64,000 bases of DNA from NCBI GenBank assembly GCA_902702965.1, contig CACRXP010000038.1:1688749-1752748 (forward strand), in the 5' to 3' direction. This stretch comes from Spirometra erinaceieuropaei. Its lineage: Eukaryota; Platyhelminthes; Cestoda; Diphyllobothriidea; Diphyllobothriidae. Of the stretch, positions 1 to 11,777 are shown piece by piece; positions within the stretch are counted from its first letter, which is position 1; the number at the start of each line of letters is the position of its first letter. The translations under genes were made by a program, and so were the position numbers. The notes beneath the pieces were generated by a model. It did no database searches. It was not told where the DNA came from and saw nothing but the letters and a program-made list of their open reading frames with translations.

Positions 1-130
1 ATATACTGAGAAAATGTTATCGGAAAAGACAAGGCAGGCTGAAGTGGTCATTTCTGGTCCACTAGTCTTCGTCAACTGGCCGTACGCAACCCCAAATTTG
101 GGGGGTAACTAAGGTTCGAGCCTTGGATAT
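1..130 (-). repeat. tRNA-derived SINE fragment, reverse orientation
   Basis: The segment around 28-105 (a run like gtcatttctgg...cttcgtcaactggcc) matches the reverse body of the SINE seen more cleanly at 57076-57190 and 29580-29690 (ggccatttctggcttattag, then gccgtcgtc.accag). A fragment of the tRNA-related part (ggttcgagcc near 112-121) follows. The copy is old and cut by the window edge. Confidence 0.5.
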
Positions 131-529
131 TTTCGCTATTGGGCGTTTGCACATCCGACGATTCAACCCCTGGGCGGGTCGAACACGCTCCGTTATTTGA
201 ACGGTGAGCACATCTCTGCCGTAAATATATCGTAGAAAGTACGTTCGACGGTCAGGTTCCTGGACCTGCCCACCGCCTTTACACCCTGATAATAAATCTA
301 GCACCCAATCAGGCAGTCTTAAAGCTACCAGCAATGATGCAAAAGTGGAGGGTCGATACGAGCAAGGAGGACTGGGATGAACATTTCTAATTTATTAGCC
401 ATCCTCAGCTAGCCATGTCCAACCTCACGTTTAAACTTCCTGTACCCTTGTCATTGAACGCCAATACTACAGTACCGTATATTGCCGATAGAAGCGAACA
501 GGCGAGTTCCAGGAAGCAGTTCAGAAGAA

Positions 530-1000
530 GAAGATGCGATCGCTGGTGAGGTGACATTTGAGGTGACAACCGCGTGAGCCACGAGCAGCTCGAATCCCGG
601 TCCTCAGGATCGCAATCTATCAACAAGCGCCATTACCTCCCGCTACCATATTCGGTGCTGAGGCATTCTCTGTGCAGGGGAATCAGTCACGTGGGGAGGG
701 TGCCGGCGAGCAGCAATCTCAGTGACAATGACCCAAATGGCTGAGAAATCATTACGCCAACACCCATCACGGATGATGAAATTGCGACAATTATTCGGAC
801 GCGGACTGACAAGTCCTCATCGCATCAAGTACGATCTCTCGCGGTGATCGTGAGAGCTGTTAATTATAGTACGCACGTGGTCCCACAGCAGTTACTTGCT
901 ACAAATACTGCAGTCTTTGTGCCTTCCCTACCCTTATCTGCGACTGTCTTCGACGATGGGTTCGAGTCAGAATCGAAATCAGTGTTGGAATCTCAGATCC
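530..1000 (+). mobile_element. Penelope-like element, 3' fragment (C-terminal region plus tail)
   Basis: 570-720 translates, with breaks, like the post-GIY-YIG C-terminus of the better-preserved copy at 49211-49450 (SINKRH..LPLPYSVLR and RGISHVGR). 780-960 matches that copy's 3' region, including the run leading to cccttatctgcgactgtc. It ends in a degenerate hammerhead-like tail motif at about 944-982. There is no intact reading frame. It lies in the upstream PKC intron. Confidence 0.7.
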
Positions 1001-1019
1001 TGCAACCCTAGGTTTGCGT

Positions 1020-1180
1020 TGAGCTGTCAGACGACGGCTAATCAGCCGGAGATGCCCGTTTCAGTTTCTCTGGCCATTTTCGATGCTACTACTAGTCGTT
1101 CTTCGACTGTCTGCAAAAGTTCTACATTGAACCCAATGGCGCAATGGGACAAGCATACCCCGTAACCTGATCGGCGATCG
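1020..1180 (+). repeat. SINE tail fragment
   Basis: The stretch gacgacggctaatcagccgg followed by gccc...tctctggcca resembles the forward body of the SINE at 57450-57500. The following part (caatggcgcaatgggacaag) resembles 40145-40180, where it again follows a SINE body. It is degenerate. Confidence 0.45.
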
Positions 1181-2990
1181 CCTTCCCACAAGGAATGTAT
1201 GACAGTGTTTTATGCCTTACTCCCTATGTAGGTACTAGCTACGAACCCAGACAATTGTTTCTCCGGTGTCTCTGGCACTAGGGGTCTGGTTCACCAGTGG
1301 GTCCCCAGCGTCCTCTATGCTACCTTCCGCCACATGAACTTCAGACAAATATCAGGCTAACAATTTAGGAAATTATTATGTGCAGGACTTGGATTTAAGT
1401 GTCCGGGACATGACCTTTATGATCAGCCCCGAAATTTCAATCGACATTTTGATTTAAATAAAACCAGCCTCTGCAGAATAGCCACGCAATACATACATTC
1501 TACTAGTGTTGTAATCTTAATGACAGTGGTTTATGTCGTACGTCCAAATATAAATACGAGTTAAAAGTGCAGATGGATGGGAGACGACAGAGAGGGGAGA
1601 TAGACTGACACTGGACTGTTTCCGGTTTATTCTGCCTCCATTCAGCCAATCATAACCTTGACCACTATTTTGGACCAGAAACTCAAGCATGTGCGCACAC
1701 ACACAGCGCGAATCTTTTCCCAACGGGACCTATGTATATGAATGTGTATACGTTTTTAAAATTCCTGAGATTTCTGCTGAGTGTTTAAATATCTGACGTG
1801 ATCTGATAATCGTGAAACTCTAGTTCCTTGTTTTTTAAAAAAACACTTCTTTGAGTTGCTGAAGCGTCATTCTTTGACCTAGACGTTTGTATGAGATGGA
1901 TTAACTAGTTAAACAACACTATTCTTCTGTTGACTAGTGTTTGCCTGCTTTCATCATGAACTAAGTCCTCCCGTTGAGGTTCTGAAAAACTGCCTTCGTT
2001 ACGCATATGGGTCCGTCGTCACAGGTCATATGTGGTCCGTCCTGTTTTGTTCGTGAGAAGGACGAATTCGCTCAACTGGGTGGTCCGAGCTGTACGCCAT
2101 ATCGTCCGGTGGTTATTGTTTAGTCTTGCCCAAACCTACCATCAGACCTTCCAAAAGAGCAGATTTATTTTTAGTCTGCCAAGATAATTACCGGAAAACA
2201 GAAAACCAGATACCAGAGGAGGTAAGGAAAGCTAGGCTTCCTATTTCTGGCCTATCAGTCAGTCTGTCTGTCAGTCAATCAGCCTGCAATGTCCTGACCC
2301 CCAGCTGAGGAAATCCGGTGCTTGAATCCGAATACAGCTGGCCTTTCGGTAGAGTGCTTAAAACGACAAGCCTGAAATGACCACCTGCTTCTCGTCCCGA
2401 GTGTTGATTAGTCGTTGTTATGTCACCGCTTACAAGGTAGAATGGGGAAGTCCGTCATTCAGTTCCTAAATCAGATTAGATCAGTGAATTCTACGACCAC
2501 TTAATCTTTTTCTACATGATTTTTCAGTACGAAGAGCGCAACCAATGCCACCCTCAATGGAAAAGGCTCTGCAGACGGCTACTGATGGTGTAGGGATCTG
2601 GAATAACTTCCGCGGTGAATTAAATGAGGGACATTTTGCGTCCGTTAACATGCTCCTGTTGTGCGGACACTTCTTTTTGAAGGCCTTCATGTTCTCTTCG
2701 GTCTTTCTTTCGGCGGGGAAATCCCCAGGGACGGTTTCTTGGCATTCATTGTGGGGGGCTTGCTGACTGCGTCATCGTGACCTCGGAGGTACCACCTGGG
2801 GGGGATGTTAGAAGCACTCAACAATGCACTGCCGTATCACTCTGAATACAGAGTAGACATTCATCATTTTGTCGTAAACGGTTGTCTTCAGTCAGGCCTT
2901 TTACATCTGATACAGTTTTCGTCCCAGTTTTCGCCTGTGGCCGCTCTAGTAGTTGATACACCTCAGTCAACAAAATAATCGTGCCTTCAC
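1181..2990. other. No recognised feature
   Basis: Intronic, mixed-composition sequence. Short open frames on both strands, such as the overlapping pair near 2481-2766, have no recognisable domain. I found no PKC exon, RNA gene or repeat with a clear counterpart elsewhere in the window. Confidence 0.5.
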
Positions 2991-3139
2991 AACAGGTCAC
3001 GCGGCGAACTACGTTGGAGGGGAGGTTAAATTAGGGCACGACACGCGTTGTTCAGGCTGCGCACCCATAGGGGACGCCACACATCGGGAGGTTTGCTGGC
3101 ACGCCTAGGCGTAGACCCACGCCACGTCAGCCACCTGCG

Positions 3140-3335
3140 CCCTATTCCCGCATCAAAGGACTGACCGGCTTGGCCAGTGAATTGGTGCCTGGGAGGGGGG
3201 AGTGAGGTCGACTCTGTGGAAGCATTTTAGCCCATCTCCTCACTTTAAAAATCAGGGGTTCCTTTAAACAACTACGCTTCGCTAAAAGCCATGGCCTGTA
3301 ACGCTGTCTACTGATGGGATAAATCGACACCCTCA
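3140..3335 (+). repeat. Dispersed repeat R3 copy (degenerate)
   Basis: The run cgctaaaagccatggcctgt followed by ctactgatgggataa near 3275-3325 corresponds to 56445-56500 (ctaaaagccgtggcttggaa then ccaactgacgggataact). The flanking rccggcttggccagt near 3163-3178 also matches 56380-56395. This is a short interspersed repeat of unknown class. Confidence 0.5.
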
Positions 3336-3399
3336 GGACAGGGCGTCAAACTACAATGGCTCCTCCTGTGGCACTCCAACATGGATGGGATCCGAGCGA

Positions 3400-3745
3400 C
3401 TCCTTTGTCTGTGCGAAAACCTGGCTTATCGCTGGAAACCGGTGCGTGTGTGTGGCACGCGTAGACGGGTCATTTGATTTTGCCAGCCACTGCGTCCGAC
3501 CGCGCCTCCGGTCTTTCTGACTCTGTCATGGCACAGGGCCCATGAAAAGGAGAGAGTGCGGCAGACACAGCGCAAATCTACTATCATCACAAATTAACTC
3601 ACACAAATGTTACCGTCCCATGCTGCTGGACACACGGTGGACATCGTCGTTCGGTACGGTCGAACAGTCGTTTTGGACGAGACTGGGCAAGGCGCCAGCA
3701 GATGTCGTGCATTTCGTATTGAAACTGTCTGGTGGCTAGAGCTTC
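3400..3745 (+). repeat. Interspersed repeat R1, partial copy
   Basis: It contains the R1 landmarks in order: gcctccggtctttctgactc, then gagagtgcggcagacac, then ggacacacggtggacatcgtc and ggtcgaacagtcgt. The R1 core recurs at least a dozen times in the window on both strands. It has no protein-coding capacity I can recognise. Confidence 0.75.
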
Positions 3746-4020
3746 CTGACGCGAGGCCGACTCAGGGCCTGCGCCCGCGCCTCCCTCCTTCAGGGTGATG
3801 CTGACGTTGGTGAATGAGCGTCCTGTGAACGTCAGTTTATGTCAGATTGGTGTTTTGCATGTGTGGTGGCGGACTGGTGGGCTGAGAGCTAGGCTGTCAC
3901 GGCCCCTTCTCGTGCGGTCTGTGACACTTTCATGCATGTGGGGAGAGTGCTTGTGTTCGTATGTGTGCTTTATGGGTAGTGCCTCTCAGTCGGCGACTAT
4001 TTGGTTACCAAACCTTGAAG

Positions 4021-5070
4021 GGTGACGGCCCAGGATAAATGCAGGACCATGTGTCGCTCTTCTAAGTCAAAAGGTCTGAACGCGTGTGCTACGCCAGTAT
4101 CAGCAAGCCATGGGCCTCGCAGTCTGATATGCGCTGGCAGTTCCCTGACACCTGGTTGCCTGTCGGTAGATGCGCGTGCCCCCCCCCCCCCCCCGATGGC
4201 TAACAGGTGGTGGGCATGGCTGCTCAGTCATCATCCTGGTCCTTCTGACCCCTGTTGCGATGTTGCTGTTGTTGGCGAAAAATCCTGGTCAAGTGTATGC
4301 TGTGGACCAGAGGGTGAGGTGGCTCGCCTAGGTGCGGGTCCGGCCGCATCAGCCACCTGCTCCCTCCCCCGCCTCCGGTCTTCTTGACTCTGTCTTGACA
4401 CCAGGTTCAGGTGGGGAGTGGGGAAGGAGGAGTGCGGTAGATGCTGCGCAAGTCTGCTCTTACTATAAACTACTTCATATGCAATTCACTGTGCCTGCTG
4501 AACCCTGCTGTGTAGCACACGGTGGACATCGTTGGAATCGATGGCCGAACTGTCATGTCAGACTGGGCCCCCAAGACCGGGCCACGTGGTAGACGCGCTG
4601 GACGAGCACAGAGGTCATATCGGATTCTGGCAGGCGTTATCGGATTGCTCACCGTAACAAATGCCAACATTTCGAGGTGCGATAGCAGACCCGGTTGTCG
4701 GCAGACGCCGCGCACACTGGGACCCCTGCCGCTCCCCATTGTTGTTGTTGTTGGTCAAACACCTGTTCATTTGCTGTGCGTACCAGGGGGTGTGGAGGGG
4801 AGCACCAAGGTACAGGCTAGACCGTACCATCCGCCTGCTCCGTGCCCCCCACCTCCGGTCTTTTTGACTTTGTCTTGACACCGATTCCAGATGGGGGAGG
4901 AGTGGGGAGTGCGGTAGGTGCTGCGCAAGTCTACATTCACTGTAAACTTAATCCCGCGCAAGTCACCAAGTCTACCTCACCTTGCTGTGGAGCACACGGT
5001 GGTCATCGTCGGCGACGACTGTCAAAAGTTGTCAGAGTGGTGAGTTGTTTGCAAGCGCCTGTGCGATTGT
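4021..5070 (+). repeat. Interspersed repeat R1, two units in tandem (spacing about 475 bp)
   Basis: Two successive units each run: a GTT-rich stretch (4264-4277; 4739-4754), then cctccggtctt...ttgac, then gtgcggtag.tgctgcgcaa, then a segment with ataaac/gtaaac, then agcacacggtgg.catcgt. The first unit is preceded by a leader (4060-4260) shared with 32750-32930. A run of C occurs at 4178-4195. The tandem arrangement recurs in the reverse copies at 15185-16060 and 49700-50480. The class is unknown; no ORF or poly-A tail was recognised. Confidence 0.75.
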
Positions 5071-5806
5071 CCGTCCCGTCGCTCGAGAGCAGTGATCACA
5101 AGATCTTTAGCATAGCTTATTTACGAGAGATGGAAGGCTTATACGCGCTCGATGGGCTATATTCGCCTACGTATCGTTTCAGTTCATTGAGAGATTCTAT
5201 ACCTTTGCCTACGGCATAGGTCCCTCTTTTGGGGAATTCCACTTTTTGCATTAACTGGTCGACATTCATAAAATGGACGTAGATATTCCAGTGCGAAATG
5301 TCTTGTGCTAGTGAGCATTTTGCAGGAATGTACGTAGGGCTGTGTTTTGTCACTTTTTTCCCCGCTTTTTCTTCTAAAAGCCTGAAAATATGCCACCTTT
5401 AAATACGAGTTAGGAATATGGCTGAAAATGTTGACTTTTTTCAGAGACTGGCTTCACACTCTGCTGCATTTGTTTAAGCATCTTTTAAAGCCCGATCCAG
5501 CTGAACAGTTCTGTAGGCTTTTGAAAATAGCGTGCTACACGTTTGCGACGGCATGTCATGTCAGAGCTTGTCCTCTGTCGAGGCAGTTGGACTAAACGAC
5601 ACTTCGGGGTGAAAAAGCCCTTTTGCTCTCGAAAACACTCCTCCGAGTGTGCCCACCTGTCTCAGGCATTCGAAATTCAGCAACCCAACGCGGACTGGAA
5701 TGAAGGGAAACTTGTTTCTGTCGGCACCGTCGTCGGGTTCTTTCTGTTGATATTTGCAAAACCGTTTCCATAACTGCCTACTAAATTTTCTCTCCTTTCG
5801 TCCTAG
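5071..5806. other. Intron 3' end, no recognised feature
   Basis: AT-richer sequence leading to the polypyrimidine tract (about 5786-5804) and AG acceptor of the first PKC exon. I see no repeat counterpart elsewhere in the window. Confidence 0.5.
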
Positions 5807-5898
5807 GATCGACTATATTTCGTGATGGAGTACGCCAACGGTGGTGATCTGATGTACCGAATCCAGCAGGAGGGTCGGTTCAAGGAACCCGTTGCTGT
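5807..5898 (+). CDS. Conventional-type protein kinase C, internal exon (kinase N-lobe/hinge); first exon of the gene seen in this window
   Basis: The exon reads [20 protein letters not shown] and continues to GRFKEPVAV. This is the hinge and helix-D region of a PKC-type AGC serine/threonine kinase, which phosphorylates Ser/Thr on target proteins downstream of diacylglycerol/Ca2+ signalling. It is preceded by a pyrimidine tract and AG at 5805-5806 and followed by GTGAGT from 5899. It ends after two bases of a Val codon, and the next exon supplies the third. The wording (YFVMEY.NGGDLMY.IQ..GRFKEP) matches conventional PKC alpha/beta more closely than novel or atypical PKC. The glycine loop, the VAIK lysine and the regulatory C1/C2 domains should lie in upstream exons. 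I found none in 1-5806, so the preceding intron is longer than 5.8 kb. The following intron is 7.6 kb and carries a PLE, a long palindrome and R1 repeats. Confidence 0.95.
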
Positions 5899-7479
5899 GT
5901 GAGTCACTCGGTTAGGCACGAAATCTTGCCCTCTGATGAACATCGGTGCAATTCTTACAACAATTTCACCCTTTAAGTCATTTTCCTCTTGGAGGTTTAA
6001 AGCCTCGCAAGTAACCACTAGAGCACATTGATGGAAACTAGAGTTAAAATCCCCATGATACCCTGGGTCTGTTCTAGCAAGTTCATTTATATTTTCTCAT
6101 GTGAATTGAGGATTTCGAGTTCTCTACGTAATGGCCCACTTCGTCCTCCTATGCATGGATTTGAATTGGGCCATGTATCGATTTTTCAAGCTTAAATAGG
6201 AGCCAAGTAGGGTGAAGGGTGCTTATTCCTCATAGGCCACATCAAAGGTCACGCCAGGACGCTGAAATCTTGGGTATCCGTCCTTGTATTTCTCAAAACC
6301 TTTTGTACTGGAAGTGGAAAATCCTAAATTGTAGGGCAGGAGTGCTTTGGTAGCTCCTCGTCGAGAATAATCACTGTCCGGGGATGCGGTGGCTACCTGC
6401 GGGACGCTTGCATTGCGCCTACCTCACTTACTCGCTCCGTCTCTCGTCTCATGCACTCACCGTGTTCCTAGACTCCTGGAGCTGGGTGCGATCGCAAGTA
6501 TTGATTTGCTGATCAACTAGTCTGCGCGTGCCGCACAAGCGCCAACCCCAGCGACGTCACGAGGCAAACTTCGAGAAGGGGTCAAGGCTCTCACCAAGGA
6601 GGTTCGTTGCCACGATCAAATTATAAGAGAGCCATTGTGGACAATTACTCCCTCTCCCCAGTCTAAAGGAAAATCGAGTTAGCTCGTCAATTGGGGGACT
6701 TCTAACCCGCGACTTCAGCCCGTCGTCGTGATAGGTTAAACGCATGTCAAATTTATTGTAATGCGGACGTCAAGTGCTGGATAGGCGTGAAGTAGGTTAT
6801 TTCAGAGTCTGACCCATTATCACTCCCCCCCCCACCCAACAGTATTCCGTTTGCGCGTCTGAATCTAACTGACTGGGGAGGGGCTTTCGGACGCCGTGAA
6901 TGAGGTGGCAGAATCACTGGCCGATCGCTCCAAGTACATCTCTTCTTTTCATTGGCTGCCCGACCCAAAATTGGTGAGGAAAATAGGGGAAGGTTGGGGG
7001 AATTAGGGGGTTAGCAGAATTCAAACAATAGGGAGATTCACCCAACATTAAATCAATAAGTGAACAGGTGGGAATATGGTTGAACTCTTTAGTTACTGGC
7101 GTAATAGGTAACGATAGGGCGTAGGACCCACAAGTAAATGGCAACTCCAAAAATATACCCTAAAATTCAATGTGAATGTAAACATCACTTATTATTCACC
7201 GTTCCCATTGTATGAAATTTCTTTCCCTTTCTGACTGAGTGTAAACTTACCAGCGGAGCCTTATTCAAAGCCCGTCACTTTTCGAAAGTTTCTTTTTGTT
7301 TATTTTCTAATTATTGCGTTCACTTTCTTAGCCAAATGACCGCGTTTGATAAGACTTTCGGCAGAAACTTATCTATTTTCTCTGTCTTGCTCTCCGTCCC
7401 TGTTGCCCCGCCCGTAAAACCCCCTCTACCGCTATTCAACATATGAGACGGTCCACAGGCTGGTTCAAGTCATTTGTTG

Positions 7480-7830
7480 GTCGGACGCCCTATCATTACC
7501 GCTTAATAATTGCTCGCTAATTCGGCTAACTGATTTTGTTGCTGGTAGCGATTTTTGCCAGTGCGGGACTAAATATTCTGCTCAGGAAACTATCAACGCC
7601 GAATATGAGAAGGGAAATTCTAATTGGCGGCGGATCAGAGAGTCATGACTAGAGCAGCTCGCAGCTCACGCGGTCGTCACTTCGTGCGATAGTTCTGACC
7701 TCATTGGACCTGACATTGCGGTCGGGTCGCGTCGGATGAGCCGCATCTTAGGAGTCGGCTTCATTCCTTTTCCCGCTGCTTCTGCTGCTGCTACTACAAC
7801 TTATCAGAAGTGGTTATTTTGCCCGCCACT
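7480..7830 (-). mobile_element. Decayed Penelope-like element, GIY-YIG/C-terminal region
   Basis: Read on the minus strand, this matches the 3' half of the PLE at 11778-12560. It has the region corresponding to cagctcgcagctcacgcggt (7650-7672; compare 12305-12325) and the gagccgcatcttaggagtcg stretch (compare 12390-12408). Many substitutions and indels are present and no frame is intact. Confidence 0.6.
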
Positions 7831-7959
7831 GCATTAGATCCGGTACACAAGTTCAGACGTAAACCGCCGTGGGAGTGGCTCCTTCAGCTTCATTAACTGA
7901 CTCCTGATAGTCGCACCAGGCACGATCATTGGCGAATAATGCGGGAGCGGAAACTCCAT

Positions 7960-8150
7960 CCCACAAATACTGCTCCTCTCCTGCATCCATCACCTTCATC
8001 TATGATAGCCACCTCTGATAATTGGGTTGAAATGTTGGATCCAAAAGGTCAGATGAATAAAGTTCTTGTTCGAGTGATTGCACCGCCTTCCTCTCGACTA
8101 CTGTCTCAAACTAGCCTCTTCGCTTGTATCGGAAGCCGTTTGCCGGTTTG
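7960..8150 (+). mobile_element. PLE tail in forward orientation, upstream of a reverse PLE body
   Basis: The segment ctctgataattgggttgaaa followed by aaaaggtcagatgaataaag, then gttcttgttcgagtgattgc and cttcgcttgtatcgg, follows the order of the PLE tails at 35030-35160 and 49586-49715. The hammerhead-like motif is degenerate. The 133-codon open frame across 7939-8340 crosses this tail and has no recognisable domain. Confidence 0.6.
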
Positions 8151-8669
8151 GTTAGCGAAACGCATCAAAATAGACGGGGGAAGAGTGTTTAATTCCTTGA
8201 TGGAAACTCACTTCGACTCTCTTCCTATACTCGAGTGGTTATCCTTCTCGATGTGCCAAAAACGCAAGACCAGATTATATGTTTCTTTGGGTAGCTTAGT
8301 AGAGTATCCCATGAGACCAAGTGGATCAGGTTTTGATTAGTTCCAGCACACTACCATTCCCTCTCTCTGGTAAACGATGTGTAATCTCGTTATGAAGGTA
8401 GCTTCAGAATCTCCCTCGGGTAATTACGACGTCGAGGGCGCAGTAGGCAGCATACCTTGCAAAAAATGCTTAAAATAACGAAAACATCCTTATAATTCAG
8501 CAACCGACCAATCTGCATCGGCCAAAACACCCCGCTAAAATGCCCACATTCACTTAGATGGAGGGAAAGGAAGCCCAGAAAGTAATAAAACACTCATTAT
8601 ACGTGAAAATTATTTAGGGAAAAGGGCGATCATCGTGAGTCTGAAGATTGCCGCTTACAGGTAAATTTG

Positions 8670-9661
8670 CAGTAGGTGGACTAACTCATGAAATATCAAA
8701 CGGAAATTCCGAAATGCGTTTGCGTTTCGAAAAGATGAATTAAGTATGGTTGTAAAACTAGTCAGCCTGCAACATAATTCTATAATATTTCACTTACCTC
8801 AGGATGTCGGTTTTCGAATGAACTTCCTTTCGGCTGCATGCAAAAACTATACTCCGTAAAAAATGACTAATTATTTAGCATGAATTTTTCTCAGTGATTT
8901 TCGATGCCCTTGAAAATTCAATTATATTTTATCGAAAGCATGCATAAAATATCCATTCTTTCATCCACTCGGTAGAAAATTACGTCTTCTTCTAATTTTA
9001 TGCTCGAAGGAGAAACACAATTCAGTTTTAAAAATGTTTCTAATTGTGGGACTTTTAAATACCGTGAAATTGCCGTTCATAAATCGTCATGTCTTTGCAC
9101 TTACCAATGTGGCTCTTAAAGTTAGCAATATGGATGAAATCCAATGCTAAATTTTATGAGCCCTATATGGCCCGCCTTTATTACCCTAGAGAAATGTGTG
9201 GTTTTCCGTAGGCGGAAAATATTCGGCATGTAGTTTGGAAACCCTGAATGCTCGTGTAACGATAGAGCGGGTTCAAAATTTTTCGGAAAATGTAAAGGTT
9301 TTTGAAAACTAAATTATACCCTTCCTTCGAGTATAAAATTAGAAGAAGACGTAATTTTCTACCGAATAATTGAAAGAAGGAATATTTTATGCATGTTTTC
9401 CATGAAATATAATTGGACTTTTAGAGCATCGAAAATCACTAAGAAAAATTCGTGCTAAATAATGAGTCATTTTTTACGGAGTATACCTTTGCATGCAGCC
9501 GAAAGGAAGTTCATTCGAAAACCGGCATCCTGAAATAATTGAGTTATTATAGAATTAAGTTGCAGCCTGACTAGTTTTACAACCCTGCTTAATTAATCTT
9601 TTCGAAACGAAAACGCATTTCGGAATTTCCGTTGACATTCCATGAGTTAGCCCACCTGCTA
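8670..9661. repeat. Long palindromic fold-back element, subfamily A (copy P1, intact)
   Basis: The left end is CAGTAGGTGGACTAACTCAT and the right end reads back as its reverse complement (gagttagcccacctgct at 9644-9660). The arms match for at least 350 bp: for example gtttcgaaaagatgaattaa is mirrored by ttaattaatcttttcgaaac, and ctgcatgcaaaaactatact by its counterpart near 9480-9500. The centre is an AT-rich loop. It looks like a non-autonomous DNA transposon of Tc1/mariner type (CAGT-starting ends and, in other copies, TA flanks). It lies in the 7.6-kb PKC intron, so the pre-mRNA should form a roughly 1-kb hairpin. Confidence 0.9.
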
Positions 9662-9810
9662 CAATATGTAAGAGCGACAGTCCACCGTGTGTCCCATAGC
9701 GTGGTGGATGCAGGCACGGCGGCTTGCGCTTGACTTAGTTTACAGTAATAGTCGACTTTCTCCGCTTCTATCGCACTCTGTCCCACCTCACCCACCTCGT
9801 AGAAGTGCAT
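9662..9810 (-). repeat. Interspersed repeat R1 fragment, reverse
   Basis: It contains cagtccaccgtgtgtcccat, then gcaggcacggcggcttgcgc, then tagtttacagtaatagtcga and ctatcgcactctgtcccacc. These are the R1 core landmarks in reverse complement. It begins immediately at the right end of palindrome P1. Confidence 0.7.
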
Positions 9811-10059
9811 GGGACGAGTATCCGAGTAGATAAAACATCACAAGCGCGCAACAACCGCTAAGAAAACTTTTTAATGGTTTTCAGGCTAGAGTTTCCGTAT
9901 TGCAAACGCCAGCCATCTACGCGATATTTGTAAAAATTCGTTTTAAAAATGACATCCAGAATTATAAATCAAAATGTATCGTCTTCTCGTTACTTACTGC
10001 GCGTTTGACTGGGTGCGAAGGTTATTTTTTTTGGTTTCCTGGGGGAGAAGACGTTACTG

Positions 10060-10310
10060 AAATATAATCAGCAGATATAATCGTAAACACGCCATTTGTT
10101 GTGTATTGGAGAAAATTTTCGAATTATAGGTGGCCTTGGCCTAAATCTCAGGGGTTTTTTGAGGTTAGGAGGGCTATGGTTATGAAGGCTAATGTTGAAG
10201 TCAGGGCTAATATTAGCGTTAAGGCTCAAGTTTGGACATGAAAATAGGTGCCCTCGGCAATTTAGCGCAAGTCCACCTGTACTGTGTTTTGTGGCAACAG
10301 TGGAGTTCAT
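10060..10310 (+). repeat. Dispersed repeat T with telomere-like core
   Basis: A degenerate series of gttagg/ggttat/gctaat units (10155-10225) is followed by a tail, gaaaataggtgccctcggca then tttagcgcaagtccacctgt. This matches the copy at 20660-20770 (ggaataggcacccctgggat then tcagcgccagaccacctgta). The class is unknown. Confidence 0.6.
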
Positions 10311-11777
10311 TGAGCTGGCATTTAGTTAATCGTAGTCGCATGTTGGTCTACTTTAACCACTGGGTGTCACACGGGCTTCGACGTCTTGAGCGTATGCAGA
10401 AGACAACCAAACTGTCCCAAGATGCCGAAGCAGCATAAACTTGGAGAAAATATACGTTGAAAGAGGCGTTGCATTGCATGCTATGCTACCGTGATAGTAT
10501 GATTTCACAGGATTAATTATAAACGGCGAGAAGTCCTAACAATTCGTTTAAACATTTTTCATCTGTCAAAACAGCCTATCGTCTGGCGAAATGACTGAGA
10601 GGAGTAGAGCATGCGGGCCAGAAGGTGAGACAGGGAGACCAGGATTAGTGTTTCCACACCCCCGGAGAGGGGGGAGGGGTAAGCGAGGGTCTGGTTGCTG
10701 TGGTCTATAATGGCTGCCTCCGGTTTGGAACAGTAAAATTGCCTCCCGTATTCTCTGTTCTGTGTACCCTTGAATGTAGATCAACCACACAGGCCGACGC
10801 CTTAAAAGTTACCAGGGCTTTTTTCTGAAGTAATCGACACGGCCCCCACCAAACACTCAAAAGCTACTAAAGTCCTGGCAGTTCGGTAAGAAAAACATCA
10901 CTTGTCAGGTCGACTTATATGCCGGTGTGTGGACCTACAAACACTTTTAGACCGTTGTGGTCGCGATACCACGACCTCATGGTGATAACATGCTACCTGC
11001 CTTTTTATCGGGTCCGCGAAACAACACCCTAACCTCAGCGGATCCACAATGATGTGAATCCGAAACACCAACCGAATAGAATTCTTGTTTCAGTCGTCGA
11101 GTTTCGTTCCCCTCAATTTTGAACTCATCAACTGAAATTAAAGGTAGGCTTCCCACAAGCTGTCCACTTCCTCATACTACAGTTACCACGGATGAATTCG
11201 GATGAAAACTCCCCACTCCTCCCCTTATTGTTCTTGTCAGCAGACAAAAGTGGCGACATAATAAGGCTATTATAGGGGACGTCCGGGAATAAAACTCAGT
11301 TCCCCAGGCCTTTTTAATAAATATCCGTTGACAAACAAAGGGAGCCGTGTTAAGGCCCTGTACAGGAACGCTGGCAGACGATACGAGCAGTCTCACTAAA
11401 GGTGACTAACTGAGCGGAGTGTTAGAAAGAAATTAAAGATACGACACATAACGCATTACCAACAACCTAATGCTCGGCTTTGCAAGCCGGATGACAACCA
11501 TTACATGCAGCTGCATCACGTTCGTGCCTTAATATCCTGAATTTCCTTAGCTAGCTACTCAGGACTAAAAACAATAAGATCGAGAGCAAAATATACGTAA
11601 ACATAGTACAGTCGTTCGCGAGGAGATCCAATATATCTCCTTGTTATTTACAATCCAATACGCAGTCAAGCATCTTACTTGTCAACAACGACGATAACTG
11701 ACTGATGCGCCAGCAGTAGAATTCAGCAACCAATCAATCAACAAACGGGACTCCGAAGGTCAAGGTCTCCGATCGAC

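Noticed and set aside
4022..5219. Overlapping open frames of up to 125 codons
   Set aside because: All lie in R1 repeat units; other R1 copies do not keep the same frames open.
1..5806. Possible upstream PKC exon (ATP-binding loop region)
   Set aside because: I looked for the glycine-loop, AVKILKK-type and HSCFQT-type sequences expected just before DRLYFVMEY and found none; the sequence is repeats and unclassified intron.
7939..8340. 133-codon open frame as a gene
   Set aside because: It begins within a PLE tail, has no recognisable domain and lies inside a PKC intron.
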